Positions 57,501-64,000 of a stretch of DNA of 64,000 bases are shown here, in pieces. How positions within the stretch are numbered: position 1 is the stretch's first letter; every line of letters starts with the position of its first letter. The stretch is from the NCBI RefSeq assembly GCF_037975245.1, contig NC_092561.1:7078501-7142500 (forward strand), in the 5' to 3' direction. The DNA is from Apostichopus japonicus. Taxonomy: Eukaryota > Echinodermata > Holothuroidea > Aspidochirotida > Stichopodidae. The translations under genes were made by a program, and so were the position numbers. The notes under the pieces are model-generated. The model did not search any database, had not been told where the DNA came from, and worked only from the letters and a program-made list of their open reading frames with translations.

Positions 57501-60500
57501 TAGAAAGGAAGCTAGGTACCATAAAGAGGATTTTGTGTTCTCTTGTCTTTCTCAGTCCTAATAATATCATATCATATAATATCATTCAGTTGGTGTTTGA
57601 CATTTTCGTTCTATAACCCTGGCATTAAGATGAGAAAAATTTGACAATGAACATGTTGGCAGGGTCTACTTCATTACAAGTCACAGTCCGAGTAACTTAT
57701 GGGGGTCTGCTGAGCAGATTTGTATATTATGATGTTGAGCATGTAAAAACTATGTGGATTATTTAAATTAAAGGAAGTCTGAAATGTTAGCAAAGTGCAG
57801 AGAAAGAGAGACAGTTTCTCTCCAAGAATGTCTTTACTGCATCATTAGACCCAAAGGGGACGAGAAATCTTACACCTTTGATAAATTATAATGCAAATTT
57901 AGAATTCCTTATTTCCTTCCCAATGCTGTCCATTTTGCCCCTGTCCTAATATTCTGCAAGTCCAACAGTTTAGTCAAAAACATCACCTATTGAGTGAGCA
58001 GGAATTTCTTTCTTCTTTCTTAACCAGGGTCAATCTTGGGGGCAATGAGGCATCATTATTGGAGAGCCCAGAACTTGCCCATGAGACCAGCACGCTTACG
58101 CCCTAATAGGTCGTCATACAGGTGTAGGTTCTGTCGACAAACTTTACCCACGCTGGAAGCCCTACGCGAGCACAAATTCATACATAATGAAAGAAGAGAC
58201 CGTTATAAATGCCAGTATTGCGATAAAACCTACTCATTACCCAACAATCGTGACAGACACGAGCAAGTTCACAAGCAGAAGGACAAGCAAAATAGGTGAC
58301 ATTGATTCTCAGACTAAGTTTTTAGTGTGGCTCTAAGTGTAACTTAAAGCTACTATGGAACGTGAAGGGGGGTGGGGGCATGGGAATACCCATAACAAAT
58401 GCTGAACCAATTACCTGAGTCAGGAGCAAGTTCAAAAACAGAAGGTCTCGCACAATAGGTGACATTGATTCTCAGACTCACTGTTCAGTGTGGTTTTAAG
58501 TGTAACTTTAAACTTCTATGGAAAGTGAAGGAAGGTACTGGGGGGGGGGGGGGGATAGGGAATACCCAAAACAATTGCTGAACCAATTACCTGGAACAAG
58601 ACTGTTCTTTTAGTTTGGGTTTCGATCCTCATGTTTCTTCTAAACAGAGTTGTCATCCTTAACCAATAAAAATGATTCTAGGTTGTAGAATACACAGATC
58701 TTACTGGAAATACACTGACACATACTGTATATTATACTGTATATCACCACCACACAACAGTAAAGAAAATTTTTACTGTACAGTAAATCAACCAATCATG
58801 TGGCATGATTTTTACTGTAACAGTAAATCAACCAATCATGTTACGTAATTCATGTTACGTAACATTTACTTAGGTTATAAAGGTTATAATGAAAATGGCT
58901 GCCTTTTCCTCTTCTGCTACTAGGAATGATAATATTAAACCAGACATCCATTACCATCTTCAAACAACTTGGAACAGGTTGTAGATTTCAATTAATCAGC
59001 ATAACTAATATATCATTAACAGCATTAATTAGCCAGTTCAGTATCCTTAAGGAGACTTAAAAAGTTGGTCCTTGATGTACATTCAAAACTTCTGTCACTC
59101 ATGTACATTTGTAGTAGATTCAGAATATTTTTGAGTAGTGATATATATCTTACCAATAGAAATGAAAGTTTCAAAATAGGCATAGCAATGTCCATATTTT
59201 AACAAGTTTTAAATCCTGGAAGGCATGATGACAATTATCTTTCTTAACTTAAACATGATGTTGTTGGAGCTTTTTATTTGGTGATGACTTTTTGTTTTTA
59301 GTTCTAATCATATCAAGACTAGGAATTTGAAAACTCCCTTTTTTTTTTTTACTTAGGCATGTTGGTGAATGTCCAAGTGGATAGGGGAGGAAGACAGTGC
59401 CCTCTGTGTCGCGAGTTTGTGACTCTTGTTGGGAATAGGTACCACACTTGTAGAGTCCCAGGGAAGGACTATGTGTGTCAGTACTGCCATGAAGCCTTTG
59501 CAGTAAAGGCACTGTACTCGTCACACTTCAGCCAGCATGTGCAAAATAGAGATCGCTGCAATTGTAGATTTTGTAATCGGACGTACACTGACTTTTCAAG
59601 CCGAAATCGTCACGAATTAGGTCACATCAAAGACAAACCGTTTGCCTGTTGGTTTTGCGGAAAGAGTTTCAAGCGGAAAGATTACTGCGCCACTCACCAG
59701 CTAAGATGCAGTGTGAAGCTGCGTACTGCAATGCATAATTAATACACAAGGGATGGCAGTCTGGATAAGATCAAATGCCTAGGATAATATTATTTTAGTT
59801 AGACTCGTAATCGTTTGAGTTTCTGTATTCTCTTATGTTTTCGATAGCTTACACGGCCATTGATTTACCACTTACAGTAATAATCCCACTCCCTCTTCTA
59901 ATCAAGTTTCTTAGACTCATAAAGTTGCATTCAAGACCTTCACTCAAACAAACAGCTTGCATCCTATTTGGAATGTTATCTGCATAGGCTACTCCTTGAC
60001 TGTTTGTGTGTGTGTTAGGCTGCAGTAGTTACTGCACATGGCTGTTGTAAATGCAGACCTAGGAAACATCCTTGCAGAAGTGAGAGTGAACATTATTCAT
60101 GATGAATCCCACATATAGTTCCAGCCTTAGCAAATAGTTGGGGGCAAACACGTGAAAGGTGACTCTAAATGGTTAGACGAGATGCCAGGCTGAGGCAACA
60201 ACCTTCCCCCAGCCTGCCAAAATAGTACAGCAGGTTGTGTAGAACATATATGGGGCCTACGTTATTCCAACCCAGTACTTTCCTACTAATGTAATTATGT
60301 AAGGAATACAGGGACAGGCAGAATGACACCAAGTTGATGTGAGATGATGAAACTTTTACTAAGCTGTCATTGTTGACAGAAATTCTGCATGCAAAACTTG
60401 CGATACCTTCCTGGTCGAATCGTACAATGCAATGTATTTGAGCATTCAACCGCTACAGAAATGTCTGATACAGTTCAACATGTCGATGACATTGTTTCCT

Positions 60501-63500
60501 ATATGTGTACTGAAAGCTATCTATACATGTACATGATACACCTTGCACCCCGCTACCAAACATGGAACCCCTGGTTGTAATAAAAGTGTCCCCCCCCTTC
60601 GGTAAAGGTTTGTTTTAGGGGTCGCCATCTAGAGGGGGAATTGAATTCTTTTCTTTTCTTCTGTTTGTTTTTTCCCTCGTGTAGGCCCGATGGTGCATAT
60701 CCAAGTGGATAGGGGAGGAAGACAGTGCCCTCTGTGTAAGGAATTTGTAACTCAAGTAGGGAAGCGATACCACATTTGTAAAGTGCCAGGGAAAGAGCAC
60801 GTGTGCCATTACTGTCACGAGGCATTCTCTGACAGCCTGGCACACGGCCTTCACATGGATAGTCACACACTGAACAGAGATAGGTACATCTGTCGTTACT
60901 GCGGCAAAACGTTCACAGACTTTTCCAATAGGAATCGACACGAGCTCGGTCACATCAAAGGGAGGCCGTTTGCTTGCTGGTATTGTGGGAAACAATTTAA
61001 GAGAAAAGATTACTGTTCTATTCATCAAGATAAATGCCAAGGCAAGTGGATGCAACAAAATTAGACAAAATCTATCTTTTTGTGCAAAATCTTTTCCGTA
61101 TCTGGTAAGTGACAGAAGCCAGGATAAGGCTTCCCTAGGAAGAGTAACAAAAGGGCATCATTTTGCCAGACGTGGAAATTTGAAATATCACATTCCATGC
61201 CTGGAAATGTTATTGAATACGGTGAAGTGTCAAAAGTCATTGAAAATGGAATGTGTTTTTTATGCCAAGAGTCCTGCCCCCAAAAGATTGTTCTGTGAAA
61301 AGGTCATGAATTTCTTTTCTGTCAATGCAGAGAAGTCTTATTAATTTATAGTCAGCAAAGTGTGGGAACCCTGGAATTAAAGGGGAATGATTTTAATTTT
61401 TACTGTTTTATGCCGTACTGTACTGTTCATATTTAAGTCTATTTTTCACCTTCGATATAGTATTTAATATCTTATTTTATTTTAACAGCAACTTTTGTAA
61501 AACTTTGATAGATCTGAATCTGATAACATTACAACTTTCTTGAACTTTGAGTGGTTCAAGTGTCATTTTCAAATGATGAAAATAAATAATATCATACAAA
61601 TTTCTGATTGTGAGGTAAACTTTAGGTGATACAGTAGGTGTTGAGTACTCAGCTAGGGTACCATTCAAAAGGATTTTTTTATTTCAAAAAGTTGAATTCT
61701 TGTATTGTATTGAGTTCTTGTATATGAGCTCTTTGGTGTTCAGTATGAAGCAGTGGGTTTTAATGTTAGCTGAATCGTGGAAGAGAAATTAAGGAATGTT
61801 AGTAATTTTATGCTAAAAAATAGTTGTAAATAAAAATTGTTTTGTAACATAGTGTATGCAAAGAGTGAATAAAATGGCTGTATCTAAGGGGAAAAAGAGA
61901 TCAATGCTATCTGTCTTGTTGTTTCTGCATTTTTCATTGTTGGTGATATAATCCTACATTCACAATGCCCTTTGCCCCTACTAAGGCACTAAATGTACCC
62001 CTGGACTATCCTCTATGTCTATGGCACTAAATTATTCCTTCAGGGCTTTGGATGGAAGTCCTCACCAGAGAATCTTGCTGTAAATTTTAAATATGGCTGT
62101 GAATATGAGAGTAAATAAGCAACTTTTTGGAAGTTTGGACAATCTAATATGAAATTCATCAAACCTACTAAATTGCAAACACAACCGAACACATGATATC
62201 ATCTATGAGTGTATTAAGTTGCTACATTGCAAATGCACAACCAGCCGTTCTGGATGTGCACCTATCTCTTAACCTTGATACTTGGCAATCAAGGATTTTA
62301 GATCTGTAATTTTTACCAGTTTTCTGTGTTTGATTTACTTACAAATAAACCAAAGATAATTTTTCTATTAAAATACTTTCCCTTAACCATTCACTACACA
62401 TATATCCTAAGAATGATATTGTACTGAATGAAGCTGGGGTGTGTTTCCTTGTTAAATACTGCTCGAGATACTGTGTCATCTTATTTGCCCCTCCCCCCCC
62501 CGCCCCCACCACAACCACCACCAAAAGGAGAGAATTTCAGTATATCTAAATGGCCATCAACTAGGGGCTACAGTAGTTAATAGAGCAAATGACCTGTACT
62601 TTCTGAATCCTACTAGAAGTTAGAACCAATATTTCCTTTGTTCTTTCAAAATTCTAATCTTCCCTTTAATAGTTTTCTAAATTGTAGAGTAAGGTTCGTG
62701 AAAATCATCTTGATCAGGATGACAACTTGTAAGGATAGCAAAGGAATAGTTTCCGCAGTTACCCACCCCCACCCTCTTTTTTTGTTCCCAAGTGGCAAAC
62801 ATTTAGTAAGAAGGGGGGGTGGAAGACTTTTTCCTGTTACTGCACGAGAACGAGCAATCACAGGCTCGTCTGATCTTCAGGGATGAGACTGAGCCGGGGA
62901 AAAAAAATCTGAAATTTATCGATCGCCGTCCTGGGGGAGGGGTTTAAGGGGAGGGGGTGTCCCCCTCCCCCTTTAGAATTTTTTTGTCAGGTAAGGAGGG
63001 CTTAAATGCAAAATGGTGGACTCTAGATGGAATCTATCACAACACGTAACTCGCCAAAAAAGTGTGGAATTTCTGCTTGTATAATTTATCCATTAGCTTT
63101 TTGGAACCAAAAAAATGCTTTTTTGCTTGCTTTGTGCTACTTCGGTGTTCCTTCCCTTCACAGTCCAGCATGTTCGGCAAAAAAAAAAAATAAATAAAAA
63201 AAAGAAAAAAAAAAAAAGAAATAATAATAATAAAAAACGCGAATTACGAGAAAAAACGCGAAAATGAAAAAAAAAAAATCGGAAATCCGCGTTTCCGCGG
63301 AAGAGTCTCATGCCTGGATCTTGCTTTCGAAGTTTATTTGTCAATAAGTCATTTCACCGGAGAGACATTCTCTTGGCATCAGAAAATGTACTAGCACATG
63401 TGTGAATTGTGTTGGCTAGAGGCTTCTATCGTAAAGGGGTACTGATTAGTCAAAGAGAAAAAAGAGAAAAACAATGTATGGGGGTGATGAAGCAACTTCT

Positions 63501-64000
63501 TGCTTTTGGTTCAAAGTTTGTATCAAATGTAACCAAAGCTGTACATAGTATTTTATATAAAGTTAGCAATTTAATTCATGTTCTCACAAACTATACTTTA
63601 CAGGGGGTAAAAAATATTATATTAAAGGAAAAGTTCCAAGAGAAAAATTACTTTCTTCTGAGCGCAATTTCTGTTCTAAAGTATTTTTGTAGAGACAATA
63701 GCTAAAGGAAAAATAATACAACACAGAGAGTAATGTTGTCTTTCAAACTCTGGTTTCATATCTCTGAAAGGTCATTTTTTGTTCTGTTTTTTTGGTAGGA
63801 TCTGTACCTTGGATGTCAAAGGGTGCCTTGCTCAGAGGAAGGGATCACACATTCCCCGGAAATAAAAAATCCCAAAATAATAGAACAGTCAATCAAAAAG
63901 GCGTGTACAGGTGTAAACTCTGTGACAGTGTTTTCTCCTACAAGGCTAGTCTTTACAGACATAAGAAATCTCACCTCAATCCAAGAGCGTTTGTCTGTTT
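42504..64000 (+). CDS. NPL-domain zinc-finger gene with alternative 3' terminal exons (whole locus)
   Basis: Seven constant exons (42504-42513, 43540-43632, 44347-44499, 44990-45109, 45877-46092, 47158-47307, 48104-48499) encode 379 residues, and each junction is phase 1. Residues 1-93 form a nucleoplasmin-like domain. It begins MIWGMTLEPGK, as in FKBP39/46 and plant HD2 proteins, and ends VVYLVGYTA. Acidic tracts follow (about 94-165), then IKEEP and MKTE SUMO-type sites (Lys135 and Lys205) and a Gln/Pro/Arg-rich linker (248-379). Transcripts can then join any one of at least five zinc-finger terminal exons, giving predicted proteins of 520, 469, 507 and 505 residues for A to D. The likely role is a family of chromatin or transcription factors sharing one oligomerising or histone-binding head. 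This is inferred from domains; I know no named orthologue. The locus continues past the window. Confidence 0.87.
42514..43539. other. NPL gene intron after exon 1
   Basis: 1026 bp. A hAT-like MITE begins only 24 bp after the exon (42537-42854), and a G run lies near 43086. Confidence 0.8.
42537..42854. mobile_element. hAT-like MITE with CAGGCRCGTAGCCA ends
   Basis: Ends are CAGGCACGTAGCCA and, reverse-complemented, CAGGCGCGTAGCCA. The 8-bp duplication TTTTCATC is exact (42529-42536 and 42855-42862). The interior shares a CGCGCCAACC...GGCGCTACGCTTAGATAGT region with the CAGTGGCGGAGC family, so the two are related. Confidence 0.92.
43540..43632 (+). CDS. NPL gene, exon 2
   Basis: Encodes GMTLEPGKLYTEIMGEEVQL through SRKDL (residues 4-34). 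WG(M)TLEPGK is the conserved first strand of the NPL fold. Acceptor CAG, donor GTAAGT, phase 1 both sides. Confidence 0.92.
43633..44346. other. NPL gene intron 2
   Basis: 714 bp. A short GGATAATAGGTGATA-type repeat at about 43748-43815 and a poly-C run near 43709. Confidence 0.6.
44347..44499 (+). CDS. NPL gene, exon 3
   Basis: Encodes residues 35-85, DESSKSFCQIVMKT to MPREKVTFSVQGP, covering the central beta strands of the NPL pentamer fold. Donor GTAAGT, phase 1 both sides. Confidence 0.92.
44500..44989. other. NPL gene intron 3
   Basis: 490 bp, no repeat recognised. Open frames on both strands here are short and unsupported. Confidence 0.6.
44990..45109 (+). CDS. NPL gene, exon 4
   Basis: Encodes residues 86-125. 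VVYLVGYTA closes the NPL domain, followed by the first acidic run PEDEELDNLEEEDIDAAED. Nucleoplasmins use such tracts to bind histones. Donor GTACGT, phase 1. Confidence 0.92.
45110..45876. other. NPL gene intron 4
   Basis: 767 bp, with a 40-bp tandem duplication at about 45669-45750 (TATTGATATYGTGTAACAG). Confidence 0.7.
45877..46092 (+). CDS. NPL gene, exon 5
   Basis: Encodes residues 126-197: a second Glu-rich tract, the sumoylation-type motif IKEEP (Lys135), a PDDEEETEQQ run and a short poly-Gln. Low-complexity but in frame with strong splice sites. Phase 1 both sides. Confidence 0.88.
46093..47157. other. NPL gene intron 5 with higher-order repeat
   Basis: 1065 bp. The repeat array at 46753-46984 is described separately; the rest is unremarkable. 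Confidence 0.7.
46753..46984. repeat. Higher-order minisatellite, three 77-bp units each of three monomers
   Basis: Nine monomers starting GGGATCAGT alternate in the fixed order 25, 27, 25 bp (GGGACAATTTTAT, ATAGGAAATTTGTTTAT and AAGAGGAAAATTTTAT types). The trimer repeats three times. Confidence 0.92.
47158..47307 (+). CDS. NPL gene, exon 6
   Basis: Encodes residues 198-247: a second SUMO-type motif MKTE (Lys205) and a Thr/Pro/Ala-rich disordered stretch. Acceptor GCAG; donor GTTTGT is weaker than the others. Phase 1 both sides, so the exon can be skipped without a frame change. Confidence 0.82.
47308..48103. other. NPL gene intron 6
   Basis: 796 bp, of which 318 bp is a MITE (47326-47643) inserted 18 bp after the donor. 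Confidence 0.75.
47326..47643. mobile_element. hAT-type MITE with CAGGGTTTCCCTAAC end
   Basis: Left end CAGGGTTTCCCTAAC; right end reverse-complemented TAGGGGTTTTCTAACC. The 8-bp duplication GTCTAGAT is exact (47318-47325 and 47644-47651). 318 bp, no transposase. Confidence 0.88.
48104..48499 (+). CDS. NPL gene, exon 7 (last constant exon)
   Basis: Encodes residues 248-379, a Gln/Pro/Arg-rich linker with a CAA/CAG-coded Gln run near residue 280 and a second near 357, predicted disordered and basic. Ends GPSTS plus one base at donor GTGAGT (48500). Read-through would stop after two codons (GGT GAG TAA), giving a zinc-finger-less form. Confidence 0.85.
48500..56052. other. Long intron between constant exon 7 and the first terminal exon
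   Basis: 7.55 kb across which splice choice must act. An AATAAA at 52313 with a downstream GT-rich stretch could serve an unspliced short form. Contains the relic frame at 49247-49830, an 18-bp GGTTGTATAGTTTCGGAG-type minisatellite at about 50213-50330, and G or C runs near 51241, 52399 and 53696. No zinc-finger exon was seen in it. Confidence 0.65.
49247..49830 (-). pseudogene. Possible relic of a protein-coding frame, antisense in the long intron
   Basis: One minus-strand frame runs about 195 codons, interrupted by only a few stops, far fewer than expected for such AT-rich DNA. It contains the peptide NLLKAGAFPEAV and further on ESIKLFLYEPSD, with an ankyrin-like cadence. A separate minus-strand frame at about 50200-50510 is also open for some 100 codons, but it partly overlaps a minisatellite. 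I cannot assign a family; this may be an old pseudogene or chance. Confidence 0.25.
56053..56477 (+). CDS. Terminal exon A: zinc-finger end
   Basis: Acceptor TTTAG, phase 1, then GTMMSMHSLEENDAFLCPKC and on to a TGA at 56475-56477 (141 residues). Order: a short CPKC...HPC knuckle, then C2H2 fingers with CNYC...HKQKH and CKVC...HLKSH, then a C2HC finger CEIC...HFERC, and a proline-rich tail. Layout matches exons C and D but sequence is well diverged, so it is an older member. Used as the last exon it gives a 520-residue protein. Confidence 0.9.
56478..58027. other. 3' flank of exon A and spacer to exon B
   Basis: Must contain the exon A 3' UTR; no canonical AATAAA seen. A direct duplication at 57101-57744 fills much of it. 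Confidence 0.6.
57101..57744. repeat. Direct duplication of about 330 bp upstream of exon B
   Basis: Copies start TTACCTTTTTTTTGTGGGG at 57101 and 57440 and end with GATGTTGAGCATG. They share GCTAGAAAGGAAGCTAGGTA and ATAACCCTGGCATTAAGA. Non-coding. Confidence 0.9.
58028..58299 (+). CDS. Terminal exon B: two-finger end
   Basis: Acceptor CCAG, phase 1, then GSILGAMRHHYWRAQNL to a TGA at 58297-58299 (90 residues). Only two C2H2 fingers, CRFC...HKFIH and CQYC...HEQVH, joined by HNERRDRYK. The second finger keeps the NNRDRH core seen in the other ends, but the final C2HC finger and the N-terminal knuckle are absent, so this is a shortened member. Predicted protein 469 residues. An AATAAA lies at about 58661. 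Confidence 0.87.
58261..58590. repeat. 163-bp duplication that includes the end of exon B
   Basis: GAGCAAGTTC starts copies at 58261 and 58424, and AATAGGTGACATTGATTCTC follows in both. Copy 1 carries the last 13 codons of exon B; in copy 2 that piece is non-coding. Confidence 0.88.
58591..59356. other. Spacer between exons B and C
   Basis: Contains GTAA-rich CAGTAAATCAACCAATCATG words repeated near 58780-58845. Otherwise no feature seen apart from the pyrimidine tract before exon C. Confidence 0.5.
59357..59742 (+). CDS. Terminal exon C: four-finger end
   Basis: Long T run and acceptor TTAG, phase 1, then GMLVNVQVDRGGRQCPLC to a TAA at 59740-59742 (128 residues). Knuckle CPLC...HTC, C2H2 finger CQYC...HFSQH, C2H2 finger CRFC...HELGH, then C2HC finger CWFC...HQLRC. 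Close paralogue of exon D. Predicted protein 507 residues. Confidence 0.91.
59743..60684. other. 3' flank of exon C and spacer to exon D
   Basis: 942 bp with no repeat recognised. No clear AATAAA was seen by eye for exon C. Confidence 0.5.
60685..61064 (+). CDS. Terminal exon D: four-finger end, duplicate of C
   Basis: Acceptor GTAG, phase 1, then GPMVHIQVDRGGRQCPLC to a TAG at 61062-61064 (126 residues). Same order as C: knuckle CPLC...HIC, CHYC...HMDSH, CRYC...HELGH, C2HC CWYC...HQDKC. Fingers 3 and 4 are nearly identical to those of C, while the helix of finger 2 differs strongly. Predicted protein 505 residues. Confidence 0.91.
61868..61873 (+). terminator. Candidate polyadenylation signal for the exon D isoform
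   Basis: AATAAA within GTGAATAAAATGGCTG, followed within 60 bp by CTGTCTTGTTGTTTC-type GT/T-rich sequence. Position fits an approximately 0.8-kb 3' UTR. Confidence 0.5.
62878..63316. mobile_element. 439-bp MITE, CAGGGATGAG family, copy 2
   Basis: Ends CAGGGATGAGACT and, reverse-complemented, CAGGCATGAGACT, with the 6-bp duplication GATCTT at 62872-62877 and 63317-63322. Contains the G-rich module (about 62930-62968), an A-rich stretch (63180-63290) and a CGCGTTTCCGCGG segment near the right end. Same family as 27311-27472. Confidence 0.88.
63799..64000 (+). CDS. Terminal exon E: zinc-finger end, cut by window edge
   Basis: Acceptor GGTAG, phase 1, then GSVPWMSKGALLRGRDH; the first C2H2 finger is CKLC...HKKSH, and a second begins at FVC where the window ends. 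67 residues are visible. The GS start resembles exon B. The stop and remaining fingers lie outside. Confidence 0.85.

Larger units (their letters stand above)
61065..63798. other. 3' flank of exon D and spacer to exon E
   Basis: A likely polyadenylation signal AATAAA lies at 61868, followed by GT-rich DNA, about 0.8 kb after exon D. The MITE at 62878-63316 lies further on. A possible finger relic is noted at 61140-61200. Confidence 0.6.

Overview
The window is animal nuclear DNA: AT-rich, with long introns, GT-AG splice sites, microsatellites, short TIR transposons and a tRNA-derived SINE. Catalase similarity and overall style suggest a marine deuterostome, most likely an echinoderm and possibly a holothurian. 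That placement is inference and was not tested by a search.

Left end. Positions 3-110 look like the last coding piece of an unidentified plus-strand gene. From 111 to about 12 kb I find no gene, only tandem repeats, a 421-bp inverted-repeat element (4271-4691) and a hAT-type MITE (9677-10001).

Catalase, minus strand, 12040-38183. Eleven coding exons join in frame into 499 residues. They carry the catalytic His72 and Asn145 and the haem-ligand Tyr355, each exactly three positions below human numbering. Intron 1 is 13.5 kb. The last coding exon (about 25 residues, stop and any peroxisomal signal) was not found.

The most notable locus, plus strand, 42475 to beyond 64000. Seven exons encode a constant region of 379 residues: an N-terminal nucleoplasmin-like (NPL) domain of the FKBP39/plant HD2 type starting MIWG, an acidic tract with SUMO-type IKEE and MKTE sites, and a Gln/Pro/Arg-rich linker. 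Every junction is phase 1. After exon 7 (donor at 48500) there are at least five mutually exclusive 3' terminal exons, starting at 56053, 58028, 59357, 60685 and 63799 (the last is cut by the window end). Each opens with a phase-1 acceptor, and the four complete ones have their own stop. All encode C2H2/C2HC zinc fingers. This is the layout of insect lola or mod(mdg4), a constant interaction domain joined to interchangeable DNA-binding ends, but with an NPL domain in place of BTB. Two terminal exons (C and D) are recent tandem duplicates that differ mainly in finger 2.

The two genes are divergently arranged about 4.3 kb apart. Mobile elements include four hAT-like elements with CAGTGGCG- or CAGGCRCG-type ends, three of them with perfect 8-bp target duplications. 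Others are two further 8-bp-TSD MITEs, a pair of CAGG(G/C)ATGAG elements with 6-bp duplications, and two copies of one SINE family. A G-rich internal module recurs in elements with different ends.
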